From the NCBI GenBank assembly GCA_002399435.1, contig DHDO01000002.1:16283-28133 (forward strand): a stretch of 11,851 nucleotides of DNA, read 5' to 3'. Each line of letters opens with the position of its first letter. The first letter of the stretch is position 1. The DNA comes from Firmicutes bacterium UBA4874 (GTDB lineage: Bacteria > Bacillota > Clostridia > Caldicoprobacterales > DTU083). Shown one piece after another: positions 1 to 6,119 of the stretch. The position numbers were made by a program, and so were the translations under genes. The notes under the pieces are model-generated. The model was not told the DNA's origin and ran no database searches. It saw only the letters and a list, made by a program, of their open reading frames with translations.

Positions 1-437
1 TTGAGGGACCGGAGGTCGTTCATACCAGCATGGCCTATCCCTATTGTCCGGGATTAAGAAAGCTTGCCATTGAGATTGCAGAAAGCAAAGGACTTACCAT
101 ACATAAAAGAGGGACGGTCGTGGTCATTCAGGGCCCCAGATTCTCCACAAAGGCGGAAAGCCGCTGGTTCAGCAGCATGGGTTGGGAGGTTGTCAGCATG
201 ACACAGTATCCGGAGGCAGCATTGGCCAGGGAGCTGGGACTCTGTTATGTAAATATTTCCCTGATTACGGATTATGACGCCGGCCTGGAAGGAAGGGACG
301 ATATCAAACCGGTTACAAGCGACGAAGTGCTGCGGGTCTTTAAAGAAAACACGGACAGGGTAAAGGATCTGATCCTGGCCATGGTCACCCGGCTGGATAC
401 GGAATTCCGCTGCACATGTGGAGGGAATGGACAGTGA
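1..437 (+). CDS. mtnP: S-methyl-5'-thioadenosine phosphorylase, 3' part only
   Basis: This is the C-terminal half (144 residues) of a class II purine-nucleoside-phosphorylase-type enzyme; the gene runs off the left edge in frame from base 3. It phosphorolyses methylthioadenosine to adenine and methylthioribose-1-phosphate in the cytoplasm, the first step of methionine salvage. Family motifs seen are HTSMAYPYC, QGPRFSTKAESRWF (substrate and phosphate pocket), SMTQYPEAALARE and TDYD (codons from about 267). The Asp-x-Asp of TDYD is the element that in MTA phosphorylases selects 6-aminopurines, so I prefer MtnP over a guanosine/inosine phosphorylase. The family is usually about 260-290 residues, so roughly half is missing because of the window edge, not because of damage. 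Its TGA stop (435-437) overlaps the GTG start of mtnA, so the two are co-transcribed and probably translationally coupled. Confidence 0.93.
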   Translation, partial: EGPEVVHTSMAYPYCPGLRKLAIEIAESKGLTIHKRGTVVVIQGPRFSTKAESRWFSSMGWEVVSMTQYPEAALARELGLCYVNISLITDYDAGLEGRDDIKPVTSDEVLRVFKENTDRVKDLILAMVTRLDTEFRCTCGGNGQ

Positions 438-1486
438 AGACATTGGAATGGAAAGGAAACCATCTGGATTTGCTGGATCAGACCCGATTGCCTCTTCATA
501 CAGAGATCATTTCGTGTACCACCTGTAAGGAAGTGGCAGAAGCGATAAAGCGAATGAAAGTCCGGGGTGCTCCTGCAATCGGTGTGACAGCTGCTTACGG
601 TATGGTACTGGCGGCAGACGGGGCAACAGGCGTGGAGAAAGAGCCCTTCTTTCAGCATCTGTATCGGTCAGCAGATGAATTGAAAAGTACGCGGCCCACT
701 GCGGTGAACCTGTCCTGGGCTGTGGACCGCATGTTAAAACTGGCGGAAGATCATCGGGAGGAATCCGTTTTGAACCTTCAAAGGATTTTGGAACGGGAAG
801 CGGATCGTATGGCGGAGGAAGATGTCCGGGTCAATCGGAAAATCGGCGAAAATGGGCAGGCTCTCCTTTCCGATGGAGAAGTGGTGCTCACTCACTGCAA
901 TGCCGGCGCACTGGCTACCGTGGATTACGGGACGGCTTTGGGGGTCATCCGCGCAGCCTGTGAACACGGGAAAGGGGTATCGGTATATGCAGATGAGACA
1001 AGGCCGTATCTGCAGGGTGCAAGATTAACTGCCTGGGAGCTGATGCAGTCCCATATTCCGGTTACTCTGATTACCGATAATATGGCAGGATATTTTATGA
1101 AAAAGGGGACAATCGACTGCGTTGTCACAGGCGCGGATCGGATTGCTTCAAATGGGGATACCGCCAATAAGATAGGCACTTATAGCGTGGCGGTTCTGGC
1201 TAAGGAAAACAACATTCCGTTTTACGTGGCAGCGCCGATTTCCACCATCGATTTTTCCATTGCATCCGGCGACGAAATCCCAATAGAAGAGAGAGAGGAA
1301 TCGGAGGTAACCATGATTGGCGAAACCAGGATTGCCCCTGAGGGCGTAAAAGCTGCGAATCCGGCATTCGATATCACTCCTGCTTCTTATATCACCGCTG
1401 TTTTTACCGAAAAAGAAGTGATCTTTCCGCCATTTTTGGAAAACCTGAAAAAGTTGAAGCATTCCATTCCTGGCAAAAGGATGTAA
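434..1486 (+). CDS. mtnA: S-methyl-5-thioribose-1-phosphate isomerase
   Basis: This enzyme isomerises methylthioribose-1-phosphate, the product of the upstream MtnP, to methylthioribulose-1-phosphate. It belongs to the eIF2B-alpha/MtnA superfamily. Seen in order are MKVRGAPAIGVTAAYG (about residues 40-55), THCNAGALAT with the catalytic cysteine at residue 155, DETRPYLQGARLTAWEL, DNMAGYFM, VTGADRI with the catalytic aspartate at residue 235, and NGDTANKIGTY. I chose GTG at 434 rather than ATG at 416: GGAGG at 420-424 sits 9 bases before the GTG, the GTGA overlap with the mtnP stop is a classical coupled junction, and the resulting 350 residues fit the family length and its usual N-terminus (xTLEWKGN). 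No terminator is obvious before the next gene 84 bases away. Whether the rest of the pathway (mtnB, C, D, E, K) exists cannot be seen here. Confidence 0.95.
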   Translation: MKTLEWKGNHLDLLDQTRLPLHTEIISCTTCKEVAEAIKRMKVRGAPAIGVTAAYGMVLAADGATGVEKEPFFQHLYRSADELKSTRPTAVNLSWAVDRMLKLAEDHREESVLNLQRILEREADRMAEEDVRVNRKIGENGQALLSDGEVVLTHCNAGALATVDYGTALGVIRAACEHGKGVSVYADETRPYLQGARLTAWELMQSHIPVTLITDNMAGYFMKKGTIDCVVTGADRIASNGDTANKIGTYSVAVLAKENNIPFYVAAPISTIDFSIASGDEIPIEEREESEVTMIGETRIAPEGVKAANPAFDITPASYITAVFTEKEVIFPPFLENLKKLKHSIPGKRM

Positions 1487-1556
1487 TATGGTATAAGGTG
1501 CCAATCAATCAATAAATTGCATTCATAAAATAAAAGGCGCGTGTCAAAATAGAGAC

Positions 1557-1563
1557 AAGGAGG
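1557..1563 (+). promoter_or_regulatory. Ribosome binding site of the lipoprotein gene
   Basis: AAGGAGG, seven bases before the ATG at 1571, is a near-perfect anti-16S match and fixes the start. The 70-base spacer upstream is AT-rich and contains CATAAAAT at 1524-1531, which fits the CATAnnnT -10 pattern of sporulation sigma-E. I see no convincing -35 partner, so I do not call a promoter. Confidence 0.8.
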
Positions 1564-1570
1564 CGATGGA

Positions 1571-2146
1571 ATGAAAACAAAGCATTACCTATTCTCTGTT
1601 TTGGCAATCATGATCGTTATGATACTGGCCGTATCCTGCGCTCCGGCAAGGCGTCCCGGTGCCATCAGACGTCCCGGCGCCACAAGGGCGCCTGGTAATA
1701 CGCCAGGTACCCGCCAGACAAGAGTTGTTCCCAGGACCGCGCCGAATCGGCCGATTGTTTCCACTACACCGGGTCCCGTTACACCGAATGCAACAACCCG
1801 GGACAACAATGCGGGAGATATGCAGGGCCGTGCCAGGAAAATAGCGGATGCAGCGGCAAGGCAAAGGGATGTGAAGTCTGCAACCTGTGTCCTGACCGGC
1901 AACACAGCTATGATCGGGGTTCAGTTCAACAAACAGTTCAAGGGTAAGATGACGGATGCCATTAAAGCAGATGTTGAAAAAAAGGCGAAACAAGCAGACA
2001 ACAGAATTACCAGGGTCGTGGTAACTGCGGATCCCGATATGGTGAGCCGGATAAAGGGCATTTTCAAGGATATCGGCAATGGGAAACCCATATCCGGATT
2101 TACGGATGAACTGAATGAAATGATGAACCGTATCACGCCAAAATAA
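1571..2146 (+). CDS. YhcN/YlaJ-family sporulation lipoprotein
   Basis: This 191-residue predicted lipoprotein has a signal peptide of a short basic N-terminus (MKTKH), a hydrophobic core and a lipobox AVSC with the lipidated cysteine at residue 23. Residues 24 to about 80 form a Pro/Gly/Arg/Thr-rich linker with a six-residue near-repeat (RPGAIR, RPGATR, APGNTP). Residues from about 85 to the end match the YhcN/YlaJ domain (PF09580 type): ARKIADAAARQRDV, SATCVLTGNTAMIGVQF, RITRVVVTADPDMVSRI and ISGFTDELNEMMNRI. In Bacillus, YhcN is a forespore/spore-coat-associated lipoprotein and YlaJ has been linked to germination; the exact role here is inferred. Mature protein would be anchored in the outer face of a membrane. 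The gene lies just upstream of lgt, which makes the lipid anchor, but a terminator separates them. Confidence 0.85.
   Translation: MKTKHYLFSVLAIMIVMILAVSCAPARRPGAIRRPGATRAPGNTPGTRQTRVVPRTAPNRPIVSTTPGPVTPNATTRDNNAGDMQGRARKIADAAARQRDVKSATCVLTGNTAMIGVQFNKQFKGKMTDAIKADVEKKAKQADNRITRVVVTADPDMVSRIKGIFKDIGNGKPISGFTDELNEMMNRITPK
1652..1687 (+). repeat. Two tandem copies of an 18-bp repeat coding RPGA(I/T)R
   Basis: CGTCCCGGTGCCATCAGA (1652-1669) is followed directly by CGTCCCGGCGCCACAAGG (1670-1687), with four mismatches mostly at the 3' end. It encodes the repeated hexapeptide in the linker after the lipobox and looks like a small local duplication. Confidence 0.7.
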
Positions 2147-2166
2147 CGAATAAAATGAACACAGCA

Positions 2167-2197
2167 AGCGGAGAGAACTTTTCTCTCCGCTTTGTTG
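2167..2197 (+). terminator. Rho-independent terminator after the lipoprotein gene
   Basis: A perfect 10-bp stem AGCGGAGAGA / TCTCTCCGCT (2167-2176 with 2182-2191) has an additional A-T pair closing a CTT loop. It is followed by a modest T-rich tail (TTTGTTGT). It separates the lipoprotein gene from lgt, 21 bases after the stop codon. The tail is weaker than ideal. Confidence 0.75.
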
Positions 2198-2246
2198 TCG
2201 CTGGCTGTATTGTCATGGCTTTTCTTTTCCATTTTTCATTGGATGC

Positions 2247-2275
2247 TTGACTATGGGTTTCCAAATTTATATAAT
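2247..2275 (+). promoter_or_regulatory. Sigma-A-type promoter of lgt
   Basis: -35 TTGACT (2247-2252), a 17-bp spacer and -10 TATAAT (2270-2275) give an almost consensus vegetative promoter. Transcription should begin near 2282, leaving only about 16 bases of leader before the ATG at 2298, with the ribosome site AAAGGAG at 2284-2290 almost at the 5' end. This matches the terminator just upstream and makes lgt an independent unit. Confidence 0.75.
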
Positions 2276-2297
2276 TGAAGGGTAAAGGAGTGATAAT

Positions 2298-3236
2298 ATG
2301 AATCCGGTAGCCTTTTCTGTTTTTGGACAACCAATCTACTGGTACGGTATTCTGATTTCTACAGGTGTATTCATCGGCATCTTTCTTGCGATGCATCATG
2401 CGAAGATTTTTGGCGTGGATCAGGACTCCATTGTGGATATGGTCCTTCTGGCGATTCCCCTGGCAATTATCGGGGCAAGACTGTACTATGTTATATTTGA
2501 ATGGGATCAGTACAGGGGTCATCCTTTGGATATCATCAATATCCGAAAGGGAGGATTGGCGATATACGGCGGCGTGATAGGAGGCGTACTGGGTGGCTAT
2601 CTGTATTCCAGATGGAAAAAGATGGACTTCTGGAACCTGGCGGATATTTGCGCACCCAGTATTATATTGGGGCAGGTCATTGGACGATGGGGGAATTACA
2701 TCAATCAGGAAGCTTTCGGTGCAGTGGTGAGCAATCCACAATGGCAGTGGTTTCCGGCAGCTGTCTTCATTCAGGCCGATCAGCAATGGCATATGGCGAC
2801 CTTTTTCTATGAATCCTTCTGCGATCTTATTGTATTTATCATTCTGATGGGATACCGAAGACACAGGAAAAGAACCGGGGAGGTTTTTCTCCTTTACCTG
2901 ATTCTGTATTCGCTGGGGCGTATATTTATCGAAGGCCTCCGAACAGACAGCCTTTATCTGGGCAATGTCCGTGTTTCCCAGCTGCTGGGCGTTTTGTTGG
3001 TTGTATTGGGAATTGTTTTATTCGTCTATCGCAGGAAGCATCCTCCTGTCGCAGATGTCTCAATGGTGAATGCGGGCCGGACCGGAGATGGCACTTTGTC
3101 ATCGCAGGATGCGGCAGAAATTCCGGAAAGTTCCACGCAGGAGAAAGCAGAAAAGGCAGAAAAGGCAGAAACAGATTCAGATGATGCGACAGCAAACCAG
3201 GAGGAATCCGGCAGGTTCCACCCCGGAGAATCATGA
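2298..3236 (+). CDS. lgt: Prolipoprotein diacylglyceryl transferase
   Basis: This integral membrane enzyme moves a diacylglyceryl group from phosphatidylglycerol to the lipobox cysteine of prolipoproteins, the first step of lipoprotein maturation. The Lgt signature GRWGNYINQEAFG is present, with the essential arginine at residue 130, as are GARLYYVIFEW and KGGLAIYGGVIGG. The sequence shows about seven hydrophobic segments between residues 10 and 250, ending in a last helix (LLGVLLVVLGIVLFVY). In the GG-x-A-I-x-GG loop, where E. coli has His103, this protein has Tyr90; as far as I recall this is common in Clostridia. At 312 residues it is longer than the usual 260-290 because of a hydrophilic, Glu/Lys/Ser-rich tail of about 60 residues with KAE repeats. 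AAAGGAG seven bases upstream supports the start. Confidence 0.95.
   Translation: MNPVAFSVFGQPIYWYGILISTGVFIGIFLAMHHAKIFGVDQDSIVDMVLLAIPLAIIGARLYYVIFEWDQYRGHPLDIINIRKGGLAIYGGVIGGVLGGYLYSRWKKMDFWNLADICAPSIILGQVIGRWGNYINQEAFGAVVSNPQWQWFPAAVFIQADQQWHMATFFYESFCDLIVFIILMGYRRHRKRTGEVFLLYLILYSLGRIFIEGLRTDSLYLGNVRVSQLLGVLLVVLGIVLFVYRRKHPPVADVSMVNAGRTGDGTLSSQDAAEIPESSTQEKAEKAEKAETDSDDATANQEESGRFHPGES
3147..3171 (+). repeat. Nearly three tandem copies of a 9-bp repeat in the lgt tail
   Basis: GCAGAAAAG occurs at 3147-3155 and 3156-3164, with a third partial copy from 3165. It encodes a K-A-E triplet repeat in the C-terminal extension of Lgt. A slippage-prone sequence of this type can change copy number without shifting frame. 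Confidence 0.8.
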
Positions 3237-3256
3237 AGAAAAAATATTCAGAAAAG

Positions 3257-3285
3257 AAGCAGTGCTTTCATCACTGCTTTTTTTT
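3257..3285 (+). terminator. Rho-independent terminator of lgt
   Basis: An 8-bp stem AAGCAGTG / CACTGCTT (3257-3264 with 3272-3279), a 7-base loop and an uninterrupted T tract to 3285. It lies 20 bases after the lgt stop and has a classic intrinsic terminator shape. Confidence 0.85.
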
Positions 3286-3375
3286 ATGGAAGAGCATGAA
3301 AACAAGAAGGTTGGAAATGATAATATTGAGTCTGGAAAACAAGTAAAAAATCCGTTTAGGAAAGGAGTTGTATAA

Positions 3376-3762
3376 ATGGCAGAAAACATGGACGAAGCAA
3401 AAAGAGATGAAGAAGGAAAAGGAAAGGGAAGAAGCTGGCTGGGCGCAATCATTCACTTTATCGTTGCGGCAATCGTACTTATGGTAACAGCGTGGCTCAC
3501 CCCGGGTTTCTCCAATATGGGATTTGGAACTGCGTTGGTGGCTGCACTTGTGATTGCTGTAATGGATTGGGGGATTCAGCGCCTGTTTAAAATTGATGCT
3601 TCTCCCTTCGGCAGAGGGATTGTAGGATTTATTGTATCTGCCGTTATTATTTACCTGACACAATTCTTGGTTCCCAATATGCGTGTTACGGTTTGGGGAT
3701 CCATCATCGCGTCCCTGATCATTGGAATTATTGACGCGATTATACCGGCAGACGTAGTATAA
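3376..3762 (+). CDS. Small membrane protein, YvlD / phage-holin-IV-like family
   Basis: This 128-residue protein has a charged N-terminal tail (residues 1-20, Glu/Lys/Gly-rich) and four predicted membrane helices at about 22-42, 50-68, 80-99 and 105-123. The two halves resemble each other: LTPGFSNMGFGTALVAALVI aligns with LVPNMRVTVWGSIIASLIIG, an internal duplication typical of the PF04020 family (phage holin IV-like, including Bacillus YvlD). Family names mention holins, but most chromosomal members are not phage genes and their function is unknown; nothing phage-like lies nearby. AAAGGAG at 3361-3367, eight bases before the ATG, supports the start. The gene sits alone between two terminators; I could not find a convincing promoter in 3286-3360, although TAATAT at 3321 could be a -10. 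Confidence 0.8.
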   Translation: MAENMDEAKRDEEGKGKGRSWLGAIIHFIVAAIVLMVTAWLTPGFSNMGFGTALVAALVIAVMDWGIQRLFKIDASPFGRGIVGFIVSAVIIYLTQFLVPNMRVTVWGSIIASLIIGIIDAIIPADVV

Positions 3763-3791
3763 CAATAGGGTACAAGGTGTTATGAGGTTTC

Positions 3792-3832
3792 ACGGAGGGC
3801 AAAGTCCTGGATTTTTCTGCCCTCCGTTTTTT
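3792..3832 (+). terminator. Rho-independent terminator of the small membrane protein gene
   Basis: A perfect 10-bp GC-rich stem ACGGAGGGCA / TGCCCTCCGT (3792-3801 with 3818-3827), a 16-base loop and a T run through 3832. It is 30 bases after the stop codon. Confidence 0.85.
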
Positions 3833-3916
3833 GTTGCCTGTTTTATGGATAGAGTTGGGTTTCTGTGGATCCAGTTATTGAATTGTTTAAATATTCAAAA
3901 ATGTTACCCAAAGTGG

Positions 3917-3945
3917 TTGAAGTATCGTTTTGATTCCTATAGAAT
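3917..3945 (+). promoter_or_regulatory. Sigma-A-type promoter of the small unknown gene
   Basis: -35 TTGAAG (3917-3922), a 17-bp spacer and -10 TAGAAT (3940-3945). Transcription should start near 3952, giving a leader of roughly 115 bases. The -10 box lies inside a perfect inverted repeat, which suggests repression by a dimeric regulator. Confidence 0.55.
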
Positions 3946-3956
3946 ATGTATAGGAA
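3934..3956. promoter_or_regulatory. Candidate operator: perfect inverted repeat over the -10 box
   Basis: TTCCTATA, seven bases, TATAGGAA (3934-3941 and 3949-3956). The 23-bp palindrome covers the -10 hexamer and the expected transcription start of the promoter at 3917-3945, a classical repressor position. It is not followed by a T tract, so a terminator is unlikely. The regulator is unknown. Confidence 0.5.
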
Positions 3957-4068
3957 ACAATACTTTTTCGAGCGGGATCCAGCGGGTTCACAGACGGATG
4001 TATCAGCGTCTTATTTTTAATTGATTCCCTGTTTTTTATTTTGTTTATATGGAAAAGGAGGAGATGAA

Positions 4069-4386
4069 TTGAACAGGAAAATATCAAAAATCAAAAGAGA
4101 GCAATCCAAAAAAAGGTGTATCAGTCCCTTGATGGGACATTACATAATTCCAACGGAACATGCCATAAAGCGCTATCGGGAACGAATCCGGATGACAAAT
4201 GAAGGCAAGGCCCAGACTGCCATTGTGGAAAGTGTGAAGCGCAGCCGGCTGATTGCCCTGACAAAGTTTGGCGGCAGGGAAATCCGGGAAAACAGAGGCG
4301 CGGTTTTTGTTTGTGAGCTTCATGGGAATGATATGTATGTGATTACCGTATTAATCAGCCAGGTGGATCTGAGATTTGTTGTATAA
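4069..4386 (+). CDS. Small basic protein of unknown function, weakly DUF4258-like
   Basis: I do not recognise this 105-residue protein with certainty. It has a very basic N-terminus (residues 2-16 rich in Lys/Arg), then IIPTEHAIKRYRERI (residues 26-40), a helical stretch, FGGREIRENRGAVFVCEL and an extended C-terminus YVITVLISQVDLRFVV. The order His-Ala-x-x-Arg-x-x-x-Arg followed by beta strands ending in xTVL resembles DUF4258-like / RelE-fold small proteins, some of which act as toxins or nucleases; that link is inference. The start is TTG at 4069, seven bases after AAGGAGG (4055-4061); the longer frame from ATG 4021 would place this perfect ribosome site inside the coding region. The gene stands alone with its own promoter and candidate operator; no antitoxin-like partner is adjacent. 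Confidence 0.7.
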   Translation: MNRKISKIKREQSKKRCISPLMGHYIIPTEHAIKRYRERIRMTNEGKAQTAIVESVKRSRLIALTKFGGREIRENRGAVFVCELHGNDMYVITVLISQVDLRFVV

Positions 4387-4429
4387 GGCCACCGATCCTT
4401 CAGACTGTTCCGGGACAGCGGTTCCTGCT

Positions 4430-4465
4430 GCCGGTTTATGACTTTGGTTCCGGCTTGTTTTTTTT
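4430..4465 (+). terminator. Weak terminator after the small gene
   Basis: A 5-bp stem GCCGG / CCGGC (4430-4434 with 4450-4454), a 15-base loop, then TTG and eight Ts (4458-4465). The stem is short, but the T tract and the position between two genes support termination. The same T tract overlaps the -35 region of the pncB promoter. Confidence 0.45.
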
Positions 4466-4483
4466 ATATGGCTGTTGTATAAT
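4455..4483 (+). promoter_or_regulatory. Promoter of pncB
   Basis: -35 TTGTTT (4455-4460), a 17-bp spacer and -10 TATAAT (4478-4483). The start point should be near 4490, leaving about 24 bases of leader with GGGGAG (4500-4505) before the TTG start. No operator-like repeat (for example for a niacin repressor) is visible here. Confidence 0.6.
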
Positions 4484-4513
4484 GACTGAAAATACCAATG
4501 GGGAGCGAAGCAA

Positions 4514-5944
4514 TTGAGAAACCTGACTATGATGACGGATCTATATCAGCTTACTATGATGTATGGATACTATAAAAACAACATTCACCGTAAGCCGGCA
4601 GTGTTTGACATGTTTTTCCGCAAGCTCAGTGAATACAGCGCTTATGCTGTGGCAGCAGGTTTGGAGCAGGTGATTGGTTACATAGAAAATCTGCATTTTG
4701 AAGAAGAGGATCTTCAATATCTGGACAGTCTGAATTTGTTTGACCGTGAATTTCTGGATCAGCTCCGGAAGCTGCATTTTACCGGGGACATTTCTTCCGT
4801 TCCGGAAGGAACAGTGGTGTTTCCCAATGAGCCGATTTTGCGAGTAAAAGCACCGCTTTTTGAGGCGCAGCTGATTGAGACGGCTCTTCTCAATATTATC
4901 AACCATCAGACCTTGATTGCAACCAAGGCAAGCAGGGTGGTATATGCAGCACAGGGTGGAAGCGTTATGGAATTTGGACTGCGAAGGGCCCAGGGTCCGG
5001 ATGCAGGGATTTATGGCGCAAGGGCGGCCATCATCGGAGGATGTACCGCTACTTCCAACGTGCTGACCGGACAATTATTCGGTATTCCGGTGAAAGGGAC
5101 CCACAGTCACAGTTGGGTCATGAGTTTTCCGGATGAACTGACGGCGTTCCGCGCCTACGCGGATGCTTTTCCGGATGCCTGCTTGCTTCTGGTTGATACC
5201 TATAATACCTTGAAAAGTGGAATACCCAACGCCATTACGGTGTTTCGGGAACTGCGGGAGAAGGGGCATGAGCCTGTGGGCATCCGGCTGGATTCCGGAG
5301 ATCTGGCATACTTGACCAAAGAAGCCAGGGCAATGCTGGATGAGGCAGGATTTCCAGATGCAGAGATTACCGTTTCCAATGATCTGGACGAATATCTGAT
5401 TTGGGATTTACGCTCTCAGGGTGCCAGGATTGACAGCTATGGAGTTGGCACTTCTCTGATTACCAGCCGGGATTGTCCTGCTCTGGGCGGTGTGTACAAG
5501 ATGTCTGCCGAAGAGGTGAACGGCCGGATGATTCCAAAAATCAAAATTTCCGAAAATCCGGAAAAGATTACCAATCCGGGCTATAAAAAGGTTGTTCGTA
5601 TCTATAATGGGAAAAAGAAGTCCGTTGCAGACCTGATCATGCTGGAGGAGGAAGAGATTGACACCGGCAAGCCCCTGACGATCTTTGATCCTGTGGACAC
5701 CTGGAAGAAGATGACACTCAGGAACTACAGTGTCCGGGAATTGTTGGTCCCTGTATTTAAAAATGGGCAGTGCATCTATAAAAGCCCGGATCTCCCGGAC
5801 ATTCAGGCCTATGCAAAAAGTGAGCTGGATACGCTTTGGGAAGAATATAAGCGGCTCACGAACCCGCATGTGTTCAAAGTTGATCTTTCACAGAAACTAT
5901 ACGATTTAAAGCAGAATTTGTTAAGACAATATTCCGCTGAGTGA
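4514..5944 (+). CDS. pncB: Nicotinate phosphoribosyltransferase
   Basis: This enzyme joins nicotinate and PRPP, with ATP hydrolysis, to give nicotinate mononucleotide, the salvage entry to NAD (Preiss-Handler pathway). Its 476 residues fit the bacterial family (about 480-490). Seen are NLTMMTDLYQLTMMYGYY at the N-terminus, EFGLRRAQGPDAG, then GTHSHSWVMSF with His197 and His199, one of which should be the histidine phosphorylated during ATP coupling. DTYNTL, GIRLDSGDLAYLTKEAR (PRPP/phosphate region) and ITVSNDLDE follow. TTG at 4514 is chosen because GGGGAG lies eight bases upstream and the family N-terminus begins there; ATG at 4529 is the alternative. The gene has its own promoter and is followed by a structured region and a strong terminator, so it is probably monocistronic. 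I would keep the symbol generic, since several NAPRTase subfamilies exist. Confidence 0.95.
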   Translation: MRNLTMMTDLYQLTMMYGYYKNNIHRKPAVFDMFFRKLSEYSAYAVAAGLEQVIGYIENLHFEEEDLQYLDSLNLFDREFLDQLRKLHFTGDISSVPEGTVVFPNEPILRVKAPLFEAQLIETALLNIINHQTLIATKASRVVYAAQGGSVMEFGLRRAQGPDAGIYGARAAIIGGCTATSNVLTGQLFGIPVKGTHSHSWVMSFPDELTAFRAYADAFPDACLLLVDTYNTLKSGIPNAITVFRELREKGHEPVGIRLDSGDLAYLTKEARAMLDEAGFPDAEITVSNDLDEYLIWDLRSQGARIDSYGVGTSLITSRDCPALGGVYKMSAEEVNGRMIPKIKISENPEKITNPGYKKVVRIYNGKKKSVADLIMLEEEEIDTGKPLTIFDPVDTWKKMTLRNYSVRELLVPVFKNGQCIYKSPDLPDIQAYAKSELDTLWEEYKRLTNPHVFKVDLSQKLYDLKQNLLRQYSAE

Positions 5945-5946
5945 CC

Positions 5947-6004
5947 CCGCCTACGCTCTCTTTAAAGTGTGCAAGGTAGCTAAGAGGCGGAGACTTCTTG
6001 CTAC
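5947..6004 (+). other. Structured RNA candidate between pncB and its terminator
   Basis: Two hairpins overlap and cannot form together. One pairs CCGCCT (5947-5952) with AGGCGG (5985-5990). The other pairs GTAGC, a bulged T and AAGAGG (5976-5987) with CTTCTTGCTAC (5994-6004), giving 11 pairs around a 6-base loop. A third short pairing, GCAAG (5971-5975) with CTTGC (5997-6001), is also possible. I could not match it to a riboswitch class I know. It may be the 3' UTR of pncB, a small RNA ending at the next terminator, or a decayed repeat. Confidence 0.4.
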
Positions 6005-6028
6005 GGTCCGTTAAAAAAGGATGGATGG

Positions 6029-6065
6029 AACGTTCGTTTGCCGCAGGGCAGACGGGCGTTTTTTT
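6029..6065 (+). terminator. Strong rho-independent terminator after pncB
   Basis: A 14-pair stem (6029-6042 with 6047-6060), including three G-T wobble pairs, closes a GCAG loop and is followed by a T run to 6065. It lies 85 bases after the pncB stop and ends any RNA covering the structured region before it. Confidence 0.88.
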
Positions 6066-6093
6066 CTTATCTTTTTTTTATTTTCCATTGAAG

Positions 6094-6119
6094 AATGATA
6101 TCTGAAGATGAATATCATT
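6094..6119. promoter_or_regulatory. Inverted repeat upstream of the patatin-like gene, possible operator
   Basis: AATGATAT, ten bases, ATATCATT (6094-6101 and 6112-6119) is a perfect 8-bp dyad about 90 bases before the ATG. The half-sites are AT-rich and vaguely Fur-box-like, but the spacing does not fit the usual 7-1-7 arrangement. No clean sigma-A promoter was found next to it. Confidence 0.3.

Larger units (their letters stand above)
3833..4068 (+). other. AT-rich intergenic region upstream of the small TTG-started gene
   Basis: Together with the terminator before it, this makes about 306 bases (3763-4068) without a credible gene. The open frame starting at 3782 runs through the terminator hairpin, has no ribosome site and no recognisable protein character, so I do not call it. 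What the region holds is a short inverted repeat TTGAAT / ATTCAA (3878-3883 with 3893-3898), a promoter at 3917-3945, an 8-bp inverted repeat at 3934-3956 and a leader of about 115 bases. The leader has no clear terminator or riboswitch. Confidence 0.7.

Noticed and set aside
1585..2167. Minus-strand open frames of 106 and 192 codons opposite the lipoprotein gene
   Set aside because: The + strand has a lipobox, a family match and a ribosome site; the opposite frames are proline/cysteine-rich artefacts of the repeat region.
2133..2864. Minus-strand 243-codon open frame opposite lgt
   Set aside because: It overlaps lgt and its promoter and terminator, with no protein features; lgt is certain.
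3376..3762. Possible prophage remnant because of the holin-like family name
   Set aside because: YvlD-like proteins are ordinary chromosomal genes and no endolysin, integrase or structural phage gene is nearby.
3782..4024. Open frame of 80 codons on the + strand
   Set aside because: It runs straight through the terminator hairpin at 3792-3832, has no ribosome site and includes the promoter/operator region; composition looks non-coding.
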